DNA of 64,000 nucleotides from Isoetes taiwanensis (taxonomy: Eukaryota > Streptophyta > Lycopodiopsida > Isoetales > Isoetaceae). The translations under genes and the position numbers were made by a program. The stretch lies in the NCBI GenBank assembly GCA_021234155.1, contig JAJEKV010000031.1, positions 489,614-553,613 of the forward strand. The letters are read 5' to 3'. The notes below the pieces were generated by a model. That model had not been told where the DNA came from, ran no database searches, and worked only from the letters and a program-made list of their open reading frames with translations. The first letter of the stretch is position 1. Each line of letters opens with the position of its first letter. Below, piece after piece: positions 33,871 through 47,276 of this stretch.

Positions 33871-36128
33871 TAAAGGGCTTGAAGGGCGCATGTAGTGCAG
33901 TTTCCTCGTTGGCAACACATTTCTTATCATAACTTTTGATCCAGAGCTCGGTTTCAGATGATTTTTATTGCGTTGGAAAGCTCTCTCCGAGATCTTTTTG
34001 ATAGTGTATCTATGCTAAAACAGCAATTTTTCGGCCGGGTTTGATAGGCTTTCATATCCTACCAGCTGATTAATACAGGATTGCGTTATTGGATATTGTT
34101 TTATAGCTCATTCCGAATGAAGCTTGCAAAAAATTACCATGCATTTTTAGATTTTGAGGCAGTTATTAAGCAAATTCCAAGGCTTCTAGATCCTTGTGCT
34201 AACAAGCAGAAAAGTTTCCCACTTTGGTTTCTCACCACAAGAATCCATGGAGGCCAAAGGCTGCTGTTAAATTCCAGTTGAAAAATGTTTGTGTATGGGT
34301 GTTGCAAACTTTATGACTTTTAGAATAATGTGATCAATCTGCTCTATCTTTATGGTAACTTTTACTTATGTTCTATTTGTTTTATTGTGATGAAATTCAA
34401 AAGCTACAGGTGATGAAAGCCTCAAATGAATTCTAGTTTTTTACGGTTTGAATTCTAAAATTTTTGTCAAGGGGGGTGGCGTCCCTAAGACCGAAAGGGC
34501 CAAAATTTTTTGCAACACAAACCATTAACATCCAACATATAAAAATTAAATTCCCCAACACATAACAACCATTGACATTAACAACCAACACATAACTACC
34601 ATTGACATTAATTAACACAACCATTGGGTCCAACACATTTAAATTAAAATCCCCCTTAAACCCCCTTTGGTTTGGGTGCATATTCACACGGGGGGTGACG
34701 TAGGGCAGCGAGAGCCCTCATAATTGTATTTTGCACGTACGAAATCAACGCCATATAGTATTCTGCTTGAAATCTTATAGTATTTTGCGAATCTTGTTAT
34801 ACAGTATAGCAAATTTTGTACTTGCATACCCCACAAACGAGGAACTTTACTTACGGTGTAGATTAAGGAATAAGGGGTGAATAAGGGGTGAAATGAGGGA
34901 GGGACTGCTGGAAGATCAACAAAAGAATGAGTACTCTCTCTCTCTCTCTCTCGAAATTTGGCACCAATCAATATCGAACTAATGTGGAGCTAGGAGCATG
35001 AGTTCTTCAAGTGGCACCTGTATGATTCACTTAGTACAAAGGGGATATGCCATCTGCGTTCAAGGGGTGGCCAAAAACACCCCTGGTATATTGACTTATG
35101 AAAGCTAACTTAACCCCTAAAGTATATAGTTTACCCTAAAGAGTGGTGAAAAAACCTCGTAATGGTAAGTATGCCAACGTAAAATGGTCGAAAAAACCCC
35201 CTATAGTTGAACTCACATGTTTTGTACGCGCAACAAATGTGAATCCCGGGGTATGAAATCCAGAACCACTCTAGCACAAGCTTCAACCTGCCCTTATGGA
35301 AATAGTACATGGATCTGAGGCAATTGAATTGGTAGTCTGTGAGATAGCGGTTGGTAGAAGTGATATATATATATGCAGGATGCAAGCATTGTAACCCTCT
35401 CTTAGCAAAAATTTCATGCAGAAGGCTGCTCTGGCCCTTGCTGGAGGGGGGAGGGGGTACCAGAGTGATTAGCCGAGCTTACTTCGGGCAAAGGGACGCC
35501 TCTAAGGACCTGCACAACACTGTTCATGAATGCTGCAATCTAAAAAAGAAGTTTGATCGAAGAGGATCATTGCAGATAAAGAAAGAAGAATTGAAACACT
35601 CCCCGATCAAGCCAATCTTTATCAAATTTGTTTTTTTTATGTTGTTCTATGTAAACGGTGAGCAAGTGCACATTCAATGAGTTCAAATTGAAAATTGAGT
35701 TTCATCCAAATCACTTTTTGCTAGCCAGATTCACATTATTCCCATGCTTCCAGATTATCCAAAGGGCAATTTGAATAACCGTAGTGGAAACTTCAGAATA
35801 GGAGTCACTAAGAAACTAGGCAGGAGAGGAAAGTGCTTGAGTATCAGGGATAATTCCTTTCTTGTCAATATTAGCAAGCCAGATCCAAAATTGCTGAACA
35901 ACAGAGCAGGTGAAAATATATAAGACAGTCTCATCATAGTGTCAACACAAAGAGCAAGTAGGAGAGTCTATTCCCTGAAAGTTCCTTTTAATCATTCCGA
36001 CTTTATTGAGCAAGGCATTGTGCAAAACAAGTCAGAAGAAGACTTTGACCTAAAATTGTTGATTAAAGGCAGGTTGTCATAAGTTGTTTTGGATTTGGAA
36101 AAATAACTTCCACTACAACTATCATTTC

Positions 36129-36457
36129 CACATTTGGTACCAAAATTGTGGCACTAAAATGCATGTTTTTGATCCACCCCATCATGCTTTCACCCCAAAC
36201 TTATTAGAATAACCATGGCTTATCATGATCATAGAAGCACCTAATCTCGATTATGACCTGGAATGAACCCATCTACCACCATCAAAATGCATAAGCCAAT
36301 CCACCACATTTGGTACCCCATCATGTTTTCACCCCAATCTACAAACTTATTAGAATAACTAGACCTTATCATGATCATAGAAGCACCTATAAGTTTCCAT
36401 CTCGATTATGACCTGGAATGAACCCATCCACCACCGTCAAAATGCATAAGCCAATTT
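36129..36457. repeat. Tandem duplication, about 145-165 bp unit
   Basis: Two copies share CCCATCATG(C/T)TTTCACCCC, TTATCATGATCATAGAAGCA and ATTATGACCTGGAATGAACC blocks in order; the second contains two short extra segments. Confidence 0.8.
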
Positions 36458-37965
36458 GCTCTTTTTTAATTTACTAAAATTCTAAATACATCACAAACAC
36501 ATGCACTTAATACCAACAATAGATGTATCTAATGGCTTCCAAATGCAACTAATGAATGCATTTATTGCCAGCAAGAATCATTTATTGCTTATTTTATTCT
36601 CTAATAGAGTAATAATAAAAATGGAAAATGGAATGGACAATGGCTTTGGAGGAAAGAGCCGCCTTGTATTCCTTAATGGTTAACTCCTTAATGGTTAACT
36701 TCTTATGGCTAACTCTAGGTCATTGGATCCAGAGATATTCTTGTGGTTATTCAAAGTCAATGGACCACAAATTTATACACCAGACCATCGTAGAAGAGGC
36801 ACTCCCTTGAGTATATATATACGTATGTTTTTACATAGATAAATTACGTAGTACAATGCACACAACCATTGGCAACCAGAATCGTATATTTCTGGAGCAG
36901 AAATAAGATATCGAATACATTGGCAACTGCATAATTACATGGGAATACATTGCTAATGAGATGGGAATACATTGGCAAGCACATAAGAATACATTGGCAA
37001 TTACAAAAACCTTTATTTCATATTCATGAGCAATCAAAGAAGGAGACTACAAGCCTTCATACACACAAGCATGAGGACAACGGGCTGCGACAATAGCCTG
37101 CTTCCTATGGAAAAATAAAACTAAGCACTATGAAAATTCGACACATCTAGCAGTGTGAATGCCAAGATTTATAAACGAAGCCCCGCCTCAGAAACATTTG
37201 GATGTTTTCCATAAATCGAACTGCTACTGCTCAGGATTTAGAGACGAAGCCCTGGCAAAACATCTCCAATGGTGATTTGTAGAATACACATGTCGAATCT
37301 AGAACAAATATTTCATGAGAACTCTCCATGAAGATGAACTATCCATGGCTGAAAGTAAAGCCTGCATCCAAAACCAATGACCAAAACCAATGACCCCAGC
37401 CTTTATCCAAATTCTGCCTTTATCCAAATTCCTCCAGCGGAAGAGGATGACGATCAGCCCGCCCACCATACTCGGACGACAGATGCCACCAATCTTATCA
37501 GAGAAAACTAGCAGAAGGACAGGCTTGGGGCAAAAGGTCAGCTTAGCAGAGTTGTGTTGGGTTTGGGTATAAACTTATCTTTTAATATCTGGAATGTATG
37601 CATGTAGAATGAAGAATAACTTATAGTAGAGCTCATTTAGTTTATAACATATTTACAGGAAAGCACGTTTTGGACAAAGCTAATGTAATAGTTACAACTG
37701 GAAACTATTACTGGGTATTCTCAAGCTCATGAATTGGTAATGTGGACCTTTCAGACAGTACTATTCTCACTAGAGAGAGTGTTGGGCTAGAAGGCGATTG
37801 ATGAGGGTGTTGGTGTTAATTTTTTGAAGCTTTATTGTCCTCTATAATATTCAAATATATAGTCAATACACAAATATGCTACTTTTCACCTGGAGTTGCT
37901 TTTGAATCAAACTCAACAGATAACATAAGAGCACTAAATATATTAAATGTTGTGTGATTTTGTAT

Positions 37966-39988
37966 TAGAATAGAATAGATTTTTTATTGTCCACGGAGAC
38001 CAATTAGCCTATGGGACCGAAACAAAAAGAGAGCAGCAAGCGTATTACTGTCAGGATTAAAAAAAACCCCCGCCCCGAAGGGTTTTCGAGGGAAAAATCT
38101 TAGCAGTAATAAGTATGCTGGCATGCTGTACAATTACATAGGACAGTTCAATACTGTCCCGGAGGACACAACTGAGTCCTTGCATCCATAACCTCCTGGA
38201 GGTATGACCCCAACAAACCCACTGAAGCCGTATTCAATAACTCATGCAATGGTTGGCCAGGCACTTATAATCGAACATACTGGTCTCGGATATGGGCAAA
38301 CGCTGGGCAGATCTGGAGGGCATAACATTCATCCTCAATGGCACCCTGGTGGCAACACTGCAAAGCCTTTCTCCCCGTGCTTCCCGAGCCCAACGTCCTG
38401 TCTCAATGCGGAGATGATGTGCACCCGTGCGAATGGAAGCTATAAGTCTGCGCTTTGTCATGGGCAAATGGATGTACAAGTACTAGTGTGGGCCTCTCGT
38501 GAGCCTAGGATTGACTTGGTGCTGATAGTGTGCCAGCTTAACGTGCGTTCGAGCATCTGCCTCCCAGAGCTTGCGAAGGAAAGTAGCATCTAGGTATAGC
38601 TTAAGTGTCTTGTGATCTTTCTTTGTCCGTACCTGTACGCATCTGTTTGCCTGTATACCCCAGCGTGAGAACCAATGAGCTTGCTTGTCCTTCCAGCAGG
38701 CTTTCAGGCGTTGGGGACCCATCGCCATGGCCAAAGCAAGATTGGGCAAACGTGTATCACCCATAACGACCACCTTCTGGAAGTAAATGATATGGCGTTT
38801 CAATGCAGCCCGTTGAAGGGGTAGAAAACCTGTCTCCTGGAGTAGGATCTGGCCAAGAAGGCTTTACGACCGCTTTCGAGGTCATTCCGTGTGTTGAGGG
38901 ATATCAGGACCCCATGCTTCGCCCCATACAAGAGGACGGCTCGACCAAGGCCCTAAATAAGTGTGTTGGTGGCCCTGGGCATACAACTTCTGCCTTTGTG
39001 GTCACGCGTTGTTCTACATGGCATATAGTGCTTTCCAACCTGCCATGACCCGCAAGCTGATGGCCGCATCCCAGTGGGTAGTAGCAGAGAACTCAATCCA
39101 TAAGTACTTGTAGGTCGAGCCACCTCTACATCTTGTCCCCGGTAAGTGAATGAGATAAGCCTTTGACGGGATGATGAAACTAGCAACACCCTAGTTTTGG
39201 CCAAGTTAACTCACATGCCGGTGAATCGGCAAAAGTGTCAAAGAGCATCCGGTGGCGTTGCATGTCCTCCTGGAGTATAGGCGGGGAGGTTGACATCGTC
39301 GGCATATATGAGTTACCGGATTGTGTGATGCATGAGATGGGCCCGCACCTTCGTGCTCGAAGAGCCAATCTTCGGCTAGTCAATGTATAGGCCAAAGAGT
39401 ATGGGGGAGAGGGGGCAACCACGGCGCACTTCAATACTACCGATTATCGACCGTCCCGGACGATGTGATACGGCCGAGCATGCCTGCATTATAGCCTATA
39501 TATTGCATTACGTAAGTCAAGGGGTCCCCATACCTTTGCGGTCCGTTCCATAACTTGTCCGGGCCTTCGTGCCAAAATCTTTTCGAAAGTCCCGCGAAAC
39601 AACGAAGCAGGTTTTGTTTCCTCAATCGGTGTGTGCGCGAGTGAAGATATGATCAATGGTGGAATGCGGGCGAAAGCTTGCTTGTGTAGGAGAGCTCTCG
39701 CACATCTACCTCCTCGCCCATATTGTCACCGCCGCTCAAGGATGCCGACCAACGGTTTTGCAAAGAGAGAGGCGACCATAATAGTACGATAGTTGGCTGG
39801 GCATTGAGGGTCCCCTGCCTTGTATATGGACACAACTCTACTAGTGGTCCACTGCGGAGGGAAGCCTTCTTGCAATGCTTTATTGAATAATGCCATGAGG
39901 ACAAACACTAGTGGAGGCCCAGCCCATTTCAGAAGTTCCGCCTGCATGCCATCTAAATCTGCTGCCATCCCATTAGCTAGGCATTGTA
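37966..39988 (-). mobile_element. LINE, 3' part (reverse transcriptase to tail)
   Basis: Minus-strand frames read DLDGMQAELLKWAGPPLV, LFNKALQEGFPPQW, TSRVVSIYKAGDPQ, then the catalytic YADDVNLPAYTPGG near 39,290, then a C-terminal region to about 38,480. The 3' end near 37,966 has the GGTCTCCGTGGAC block and an ATTCTATTC-type tail. These are the fingers, palm and thumb of a non-LTR reverse transcriptase. Several frameshifts occur. At 39,986-39,988 the element is interrupted by a CACTA-like transposon; its continuation is at 47,277-47,545. Confidence 0.85.
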
Positions 39989-40124
39989 CACAAGGCCCCC
40001 AAAATTGAATCATTATGATTTTTTTTTAATGGTTTGTTGGTGAAAACCAAATCCATAAATCAGTACATGTTAGTGGGTTCAAAAGTTTACAAACCATGTC
40101 TAGTTATCTAATACGGTCCACCAA

Positions 40125-40690
40125 CATATTTTTCTAAGGTGATAAGACAACATTGTTTTATGACATGGTATTGAAACATGGCAATTTTAATTGGTCTCTG
40201 TAACAATTTAAACTATAGGGTTCATCAGCATATTTTTATAAAGTGATAAGACAATATTGTTTTATGACATGGTATTGAAACATGGCAATTTTTATTGGTC
40301 TATGTAATAACTTAAATTATATGATATGAACTACTATTTAGTATGTCAAGTTTATTAGACTAGTATTTGATCACATCTATCTTCTTCAATATATTGATAT
40401 GGTAATTTTAAGCGCATATTTCTCATGATACTTTACAGTGATTAATCATCAATACACAACGTGGTAAATAATTCTAGTTTAAATATGCTAATATGACTTT
40501 TTTTTACCTTGTTTTTCTCCATGGTACTAAAACATAATTATGACATTTAGTTTTTCTAACAACTTAAAATATCTAACACGAACTAATGCTTAGTATTTCA
40601 AGTTTAATAGAATGGTATTTGATCGCATTTATCTTCCTCAGTATATTGACTTGATAAATTATTTAGATATTTGTAGCAATCAATGGACAA
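40125..40690. repeat. Left subterminal repeats of the CACTA-like element
   Basis: A 104 bp period repeat (copies from 40,125 and 40,229, sharing TTGTTTTATGACATGGTATT) is followed by a more diverged repeat of about 255 bp period (TAGTAT(G/T)TCAAGTTTA at about 40,340 and 40,590). Confidence 0.75.
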
Positions 40691-40899
40691 GATATACCTA
40701 GTTTCTAATATACGATATTTGATAGTGCTTCCTATCCTAGTAATATAATATTAGAGCATGATATTTAGCCTTAATTAGCAGAATAAAGTTAAATGCTTTG
40801 AACATGTTTGATCACAAACCATGTTGTTACATGTAATGATTATTAATTGGTATTCGTTTATAAAACAATCTCACTCCAATATTTATCATTGTTTTTACT

Positions 40900-41916
40900 T
40901 AGGAGAAAAAAGAAGACAACATATGAAAATGCTCATTTACACTTCTTATATTACTAGGAAATTGTGAGTACAATCCTGAAGGACAGATTATATAGATAAA
41001 CAACTCTTTCAATGCAAGGATTCTCTCATTCGCTGAATTCCCATCTATTGCAGCATTTGTACTACATGACTCTGCACCAAAAAGCTTGCTGGATCTGCAT
41101 ACATAATGTTGAGCAAAAAAATTCAGCATAACAAAAAATAAACTGAACAACAAACATCAAACTCTGTGTTGTGCAGGAACAAACATGCATAAGTTGAAGG
41201 AACAATTGTGCAATTGTGAAAGTGCACAACTCTCAAACTTCAAGCTAAAGAAGCTGGTATAGAAAGGTTTTTTTTTTTAGAACCAAATGGAATTACTCCT
41301 CGAGTTGTGGGTTTAAAAAACTCTTTACAAAAAATATGAATGCAAACATACCCATCGTTCCTCAATTCCACAAGTCAATCCCATATAAGCTCCACCAAGG
41401 CATCCTGCATGTTTTATAAGTATCTCTGCAAAAAGTAATAAAAATTATTCATACAAAGAAATATTAACGCCATTTTGCCAAGATGATTTTGCCTGAAAAA
41501 TGAGCAAATGAGTAGGTGCACCTTAGCCATTTAACAAGGACTGCAATTTCTGGCATTTTATCATAAATGCCACTACATAGAAAAGATGGGCGACTCCATG
41601 ATGTCCTGAAATTACATTTACATCCCTGTGATAAAAAATATGTCAATTACTAATCATATGCTCGATCAAGCAAGCCGTAAATATAATCAAACATGCAATA
41701 CTTGCTGCATTTGGCTAATCAAATGACGTAAGGAAAGCAGGATAACAATCAGAGATCATGTTTTAACACCTTATCTGCCATATTTCATCCAAAGATCCAT
41801 GCCATATTTCATCCAAAGATCCAGGCTAACACAAACAGCTAGAGAAAATCATGATAGAGGAAATCATGAAAGGTAAAATTCTTCAGCATGTTCAAGCAAA
41901 GAATAAAATGTGCTAC
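40900..41916 (-). other. Possible further exons or introns of the captured gene
   Basis: Minus-strand stretches with splice-like edges occur (for example after TTATCACAG near 41,620), but I could not match them to the family. Probably intron sequence carried along with the gene. Confidence 0.3.
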
Positions 41917-42869
41917 CTGTATGTCATCACTTTCCATTGGTGAGGCAGGAGGGCTTGCTACCAGAGGACCATTCTGATGGTAAACTAATGGACCATTGCT
42001 ATGTGATTTTCTTCGAGGATGAAAAATGGACAGTTCCTACAAATAATTGTCTTTCTTATCACACAACTATTTCAGAGTTGTAAAAAACATTGTGTAATTT
42101 GCGACTCAACCTTGTCTTTCAGAGCATGCATTCAAGAGCACCAATGCAGGCAGCAAGGCAACCTAAAAACAACAAAGATCAGAGAATGGAAGAGCTGGAG
42201 TGGTTGAAGAATACCGTGGGTTGAAGAATATGTTCCATGACAATTTGGGAAGTGAGTGTTGATGCGAAAGTAAAAGGCGGAGACTCGAGTTCTTGCTCTG
42301 ATCCTCCTTCAACCTTGCCAAAACCACTTTCAGCATGTACAATTGCATTATCTGTGGCCTCCTTTGCTAGAGGGCTACTGTTACCTTTTCCAACTACAGC
42401 TAAACTCCAGGACCTTGAAAGGAACTCTAAGGGTTCTTCTGGAATTTCAGGCTCTGGATAAGATGATGGAGATGGGACGTCTTCATTTATGTTGGCAAGT
42501 TGAGAAATGAAACTCTTACCATCGTGATTGCAATCCCGTAAACGGTATGCAGAAGATCATAGCCGGAGGCCAGAGCCAGCTCCACACCTTGTCATTGAAA
42601 AAGGAGAAGTAGAGTATTTTATTTTGCAACTCATGAAGTTTTACCTCTGTACAAACCGCAGGCAGACCATCTAGTTGAAATGAAGGTGTATTCCCAGCTG
42701 CAAATCCATCGTAACCTGGTTCAGCTGCCCGCTGCAAAATCATATCCACCTTCTCTATTTCGTTCAGCCATTCGCCAAGCCAGAAGAGAAGAGAAGAGAA
42801 GGGAATGAAGAAGATGAAGGACGAAGGAGGCAGAGAAGAGGATGAAGGAGCCGCTGCCGTCGCCGCCAT
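41917..42869 (-). pseudogene. FORKED-like/VAN3-binding protein fragment, three exons captured in a transposon
   Basis: The first three exons are visible with GT/AG borders and kept frame: 42,869-42,645 (Met start, Ala/Ser-rich N-terminus), 42,514-42,215 and 42,036-41,917. Exon 2 holds IPEEPLEFLSRSWS, the signature of the auxin canalisation (DUF828) family that includes VAN3-binding protein and FORKED1, and later SPPFTFASTLTSQIVMEHIL, also typical. Exon 3 holds HSNGPLVYHQNGPLVASPPA followed by SPMESDDIQ, matching the Ser/Pro segment of the family. The conserved WLKEK and HAAVSVAG part and the PH domain were not found. Introns are retained, so the copy came from genomic DNA. It may still be transcribed, but function is unlikely. 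Confidence 0.75.
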
Positions 42870-43715
42870 TGTTCTTTAGATTTAGGTTTAGTTTTAGGTT
42901 TAGAATAATTTTTATTGTCCTGTTAATTGTTACTTGTTTTGAGTATTGTTAAATAATATAAATAAGCAATAACATATTGGCTTGTTGGTGAAGGCTTTGG
43001 GGTTGTATATCCTAGGGGTTGAGTTTGCAATCAAGAGTGACACTTTGGGGTCTCCTTCCTTTTTGTTAGAGTTTTATATTTTCATTAGATATCATTGATC
43101 TGGTTCTTTCACCAACCAAAATTCATGGGAAATAAAAACTTACACCTTGAAAATATAATATTTTCAAAACACAATATTATAACTACGTATTTGTCAAATC
43201 ACCACCTCCCAGGGCAAATTGGGCGCCCGCCTAGTTTGGCCCTTATGGGAATTTTTGCGGGCCATTGTGGTGACCACCCCTTAGGACAACTTGGGCGCCC
43301 GCCCAGTTGGGGGACGCCTTTTGCCATGCAAGTCACCTGCATCAACCATTTCGCCTTCCCCAAGGATTCAATGATGGGCAATCGTTTCGCCTTAACCCAA
43401 GGAATCTATCATGGTCATTCGTCACCCCAAACCACAATCAAAGCACATTTTCTGAGGTCAAACCTTCATTTTTCGGTGCGGAAAACCCCATATTAGACGC
43501 ACTATTGACCATTTAAGATATTTGTGGACTTGCGAGAAGTCCAAAATTAATGAAATTGTGCTTTATAGGGAATCGATAAGTTCTAATGTCACAAAGTCTT
43601 GAGATGCATCTCAACTTAATTATACCCGGCAATGCCACATGTAAATATGTGGGAAGAGATGCAGAAAGCAGAGGGCATTTGCTGACTACCCAGTCCTATA
43701 CGAGTTGGGAAACAA
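42870..43715. other. CACTA-like element interior, no gene
   Basis: A short imperfect repeat with GGGCGCCCGCC occurs twice at about 43,210 and 43,285. Nothing else recognised. Confidence 0.45.
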
Positions 43716-45492
43716 GACAAGTTTGGATATAGTACCTGGGGAGGGTGTTTTCTTCCTCCCCTTGGGGTTTCTCTTCAAGCCCTCGAGGGAACCCTGCACG
43801 CAAGTTCTCGAGCACTTCGGTGGTAGGGAAGGCTGCCGAATCCCAAACCCTATGAATTCAATAGGGTTTAAGTATCGGAGCATCAAAACAGCTCCGTTTG
43901 TTAATCCGACCGTCAAAATGGTAGTTCGAGGAAACATCCTCAAAAAGAAAAACTGGACATCCACCACCACGAATGTGCCAATCCCCAAATTCCCCCTTTC
44001 GGGCTTAAAGGGTACGACAATGAGCAGGACAAGTTTGGATATATAGTATCGGGGGAGGGTGTTTTCTTCCTCCCCCTTGGGGTTTCTCTTCAAGCCCTTG
44101 AGAGAACCCTGCACGCAAGTTCTCGAGCACTTTGGTAGTAGGGAAGGCTGTTGAATCCCAAACCCTACGAATTCAATAGGGTTTAAGTATCGGAGCATCA
44201 AAACAGCTCCGTTTGCTAATCCGACCGTCAAAATGGTATCTCATGTCCGAGGAAACATCCTCGAAAAGAAAAACTGGACATCCACCACAGGAATGTGCCA
44301 ATCCCCAAATTCCCCCCTTTCTCGAGGCAAGGGCACGACAAGGAGTAGGACAAGTTTGGATATATAGTACATGGGGAGGGTGTTTTCTTCCTCCCCCTTG
44401 GGGTTTCTCTTCAAGCCCTCGAGGGAACCCTACACGCAAGTTCTCGAGCACTTCGGTGGTAGGGAAGCCTGTCGAATCCCAAACGCTACGAATTCAATAG
44501 GGTTTAAGTATCGGGGCACCAAACAGCTCCATTTGTTAATCCGACAGTCAAAATGGTAGCTCATGTCTGAGAAAAATCCTTCGAAAAGAAAAACTGGACA
44601 TCTACCGCACGAATGTGCCAATCCCCAAATTCCCCCCTTTCTCGACGCAAGGGCGCGGCAAGGAGCAGGACAAGTTTGGATATATAGTACCTGGGGAGGG
44701 TGTTTTCTTCCTCCCCCTTGGGGTATCTCTTCAAGCCCTCGAGAGAACCCTGCATGCAAGTTCTCGAGCACTTCGGTGGTAGGGAAGGCTGCCGAATCCC
44801 AAACCCTACGAATTCAATAGGGTTTAAGTATCGGAGCATCAAAACAGCTCCGTTTGTTAATCCGACCGTCAAAATGGTAGCTCGTGTCCGAAGAAACATC
44901 CTCGAAAAGAAAAACTGGACATCCACCGCCCGAATGTGCCAATCCCCAAATTCCCCCCTTTCTCACTACTACAAAAATAGGTAGAAATGACACAAAAGTG
45001 ACGTTTATGCTCCGCCTTTTTGCGGAGCATAAATGTCACTTTTGTGCCATTTATGACATTTATGCTCTCCAAATGATACAAAAAGTGACATTTATGCTCC
45101 GTAAAAAGGCGGAGCATAAACATCACTTTTGTGCCATTTCTACCTATTTTTGTAGTAACGACAAGGGGCAGGACAAGTTTGGATATATAGTACCTGGGGA
45201 GGGTGTTTTCTTCCTCCCCCTTGGGGTTTCTCTTCAAGCCCTCGAGAGAACCACGCCGCCAAGTTCTCGAAAGCGCCGGTGGTAGGGAAGGCTGCCGATT
45301 CCCAAACCCTACGAATTCAATAGGGTTTAAGTATCGGAGCATCAAAACAGCTCCGTTTGTTAATCCGACCGTCAAAATGGTGGCTTGTGTCCGAGAAAAC
45401 ATCCTTGAAAAGAAAAACTGGATATTCACCACACGAATGTGCCAATCCCCAAATTCCCCCCTTTCTCGACGCAAGGGCACGACAAGGAGCAG
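43716..45492. repeat. Five tandem copies of a 320 bp repeat
   Basis: Units start with GACAAGTTTGGATAT at 43,716, 44,028, 44,349, 44,669 and 45,172, and a sixth start is cut off at 45,493. Lengths are 312, 321, 320, 503 and 321 bp; the fourth unit is longer because of a MITE. Identity is high. Both strands carry overlapping ORFs of 60-200 codons that result from repetition and are not treated as genes. Confidence 0.9.
44967..45157. mobile_element. Foldback MITE inside a tandem-repeat unit
   Basis: 191 bp with near-perfect terminal inverted repeats starting TACTACAAAAATAGGTAGAA, left flank CACTAC-like, and nested internal palindromes around TTTATGCTCCGC. The single strand could fold along nearly its full length, so it is a possible small-RNA source. 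It is absent from the other four units. The left end resembles CACTA termini; the right end is altered. Confidence 0.8.
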
Positions 45493-46502
45493 GACAAGTT
45501 AACAATGTTTAGGAATTTCATATGTGGAAAAGAGATGGCAGTCTTGGGATTGTCTCTTAAGGGTATTAAATGTGATGAAGGAAGGTGCAGGAAAAAATAT
45601 TTGCTTCTTCTTGATTGAAGAACCTTCTATTTGAGGTACTTGAGCTTAGTTCATCTCCTTTTGTTTTGTAATCATAAAAATCTATTATGTTTACTCTAAG
45701 TTCAATCGCTTGCCATAATGTTAAGTTGGCTGCGATGTTTAGCTTTACATTTGGAGCGGTTTAATAAACTGCCTATAAAATTATTTATTACCTTGACATT
45801 GTAGTAGTTTTTTGAGCTAAGCGTTATAAAATTGTTAGTTAAGATGGGGTCGATGGTATCTCTATATTTACATATGAGTGGTCATTATTCCTGCGCTAAA
45901 CCTCACAAAACAATTGCCAATTTCTTGGCTAAATGACATTACAAGGTTTCTTACAATATTAAGTAACGGAGGCAAAGCATTCACCTTTGGTTTTTGACGT
46001 TACACTAATCACAAATTTCTAATATTGCTACGAAGTTACAAGCTAGATATCAATTCACTACAAGGTTTCTTTATTGATGTTGTTTATTTTTCTTTTGTAA
46101 AATTTATTGATAAGGCTTATTTGATTCTACGAAGTCTTACACGCGTATGCTTCCTATATATTTAGAAGCTTTGCATCTTTATTAAGGCTCAAAACAGTTG
46201 CATTTGGAAAAATACAATATTAACAACATGATTAACACAAGAATAAACTATTAACGAGCATAGTAAACAACCACGTAAAGAAAACCTTAACATCTTTGCA
46301 AATTTTAACATGGTTCTCAAACTAATAAGAAGAACGCGGTAGAATACAACTTTGTGACAACTGGCATGTAAACGCATCTGAAATTATGATACTAAAAATG
46401 TATATAGAAAAATCATTCCATTAAATTAATGATGATTTTCAAAGATCATCATAAACTCTAGAATTCATAAGTTAAATATAGTACGAACTAGGAATGGTTT
46501 TG
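45493..46502. other. CACTA-like element interior, no gene
   Basis: AT-rich sequence between the 320 bp repeats and the right subterminal repeats. No ORF with recognisable motif. Confidence 0.5.
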
Positions 46503-47158
46503 CAAAATCAAGATGTGCTTAAAATACATCTTCTAAACTATTGATGGTTTCAAAAAACAAGTGACGATTGTAGAATTCATGTAAGTAAACATGATATGAA
46601 CTCGCAATGATTTTGCTAAAAAACTATACACTTGAAAACAATCTCACAAATTAGTTATGATTTCTATAAATCTTTGAATTAGTACAAAAAATACGATATG
46701 AAGCACTATTGGTCTTGCAAAATCAATATATGCTTAAATTACATCTTCTAAACTATGGATGATTTCAAAAAACTATTATATGATTATGGAATTTATGTAA
46801 TTAAACATGATATAAACTATTAGTGATTTTGTTAAATCAATCTACACTTGAAAACAACCTTATGAACTAATAATGATTCCTAGAAACTAGTGTAAAATTT
46901 TGAATTAGTACAAAAAATATGATATTAGCCACTACTGGTTTTTCAAAATCAATATATGCTTAAAACACCTCTTTTAAACTATTGATGATTTCAAAAACCT
47001 ATTGTACAATCGTAGAAGTCATGTAATTAAACAGGATATGATTTTGATAAATCATTGTACATTAAAAAACAATCATATAAACTAATGATGATTTCTAGAA
47101 ACTACTGTAAATTTATGAATTAGTACAAATAATATGATATGAACCACTATTGATTTTG
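46503..47158. repeat. Right subterminal repeats of the CACTA-like element
   Basis: Three units of 215, 226 and 215 bp start with CAAAATCAA(T/G)AT at 46,503, 46,718 and 46,944, and end 118 bp before the right terminus. Confidence 0.8.
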
Positions 47159-47276
47159 CAAAACTAGGAAGAACGCATGATTTTTCTTTACATTTTGTAT
47201 TGTCGTATAAAAAGATCACATATATGCTGGTTTTCGTGCTAATTTTTTATACAAGTTCATTTTTGGGGGCCTTGTG

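Larger units (their letters stand above)
30865..37965. other. Long gene-poor interval with short repeats
   Basis: No supported gene in 7 kb. It contains small direct duplications at 31,523-31,590 (39 bp period), 31,840-31,911 (37 bp) and 32,412-32,541 (65 bp), a perfect 13 bp hairpin at 33,471-33,500 (CTTAAAGTGACCT, loop CTTA), a CT microsatellite at 34,936-34,952, and scattered copies of AATACATTGGCAA near 36,860-37,000. ORFs of 60-145 codons have no recognisable motif. Confidence 0.5.
39989..47276. mobile_element. Non-autonomous CACTA-like TIR transposon carrying host gene exons
   Basis: The 7,288 bp element is bounded by perfect 16 bp inverted repeats CACAAGGCCCCCAAAA (39,989-40,004) and its complement (47,261-47,276), with further partial matching inside. 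The 3 bp GTA is duplicated at 39,986-39,988 and 47,277-47,279. Removing the element and one GTA joins LINE sequence on both sides in an open frame through GLQCLANG, which supports the boundaries. A CAC start, 3 bp target duplication and tandem subterminal repeats at both ends are CACTA-superfamily traits. No transposase was found inside, so it would need one in trans. Contents: FORKED-like exons, 320 bp tandem repeats and a MITE. Confidence 0.82.

Noticed and set aside
43686-45505. Repeated ORFs of 90-200 codons with shared peptides on both strands
   Set aside because: Their similarity comes from the 320 bp tandem repeat; frames drift between units and no motif is present.
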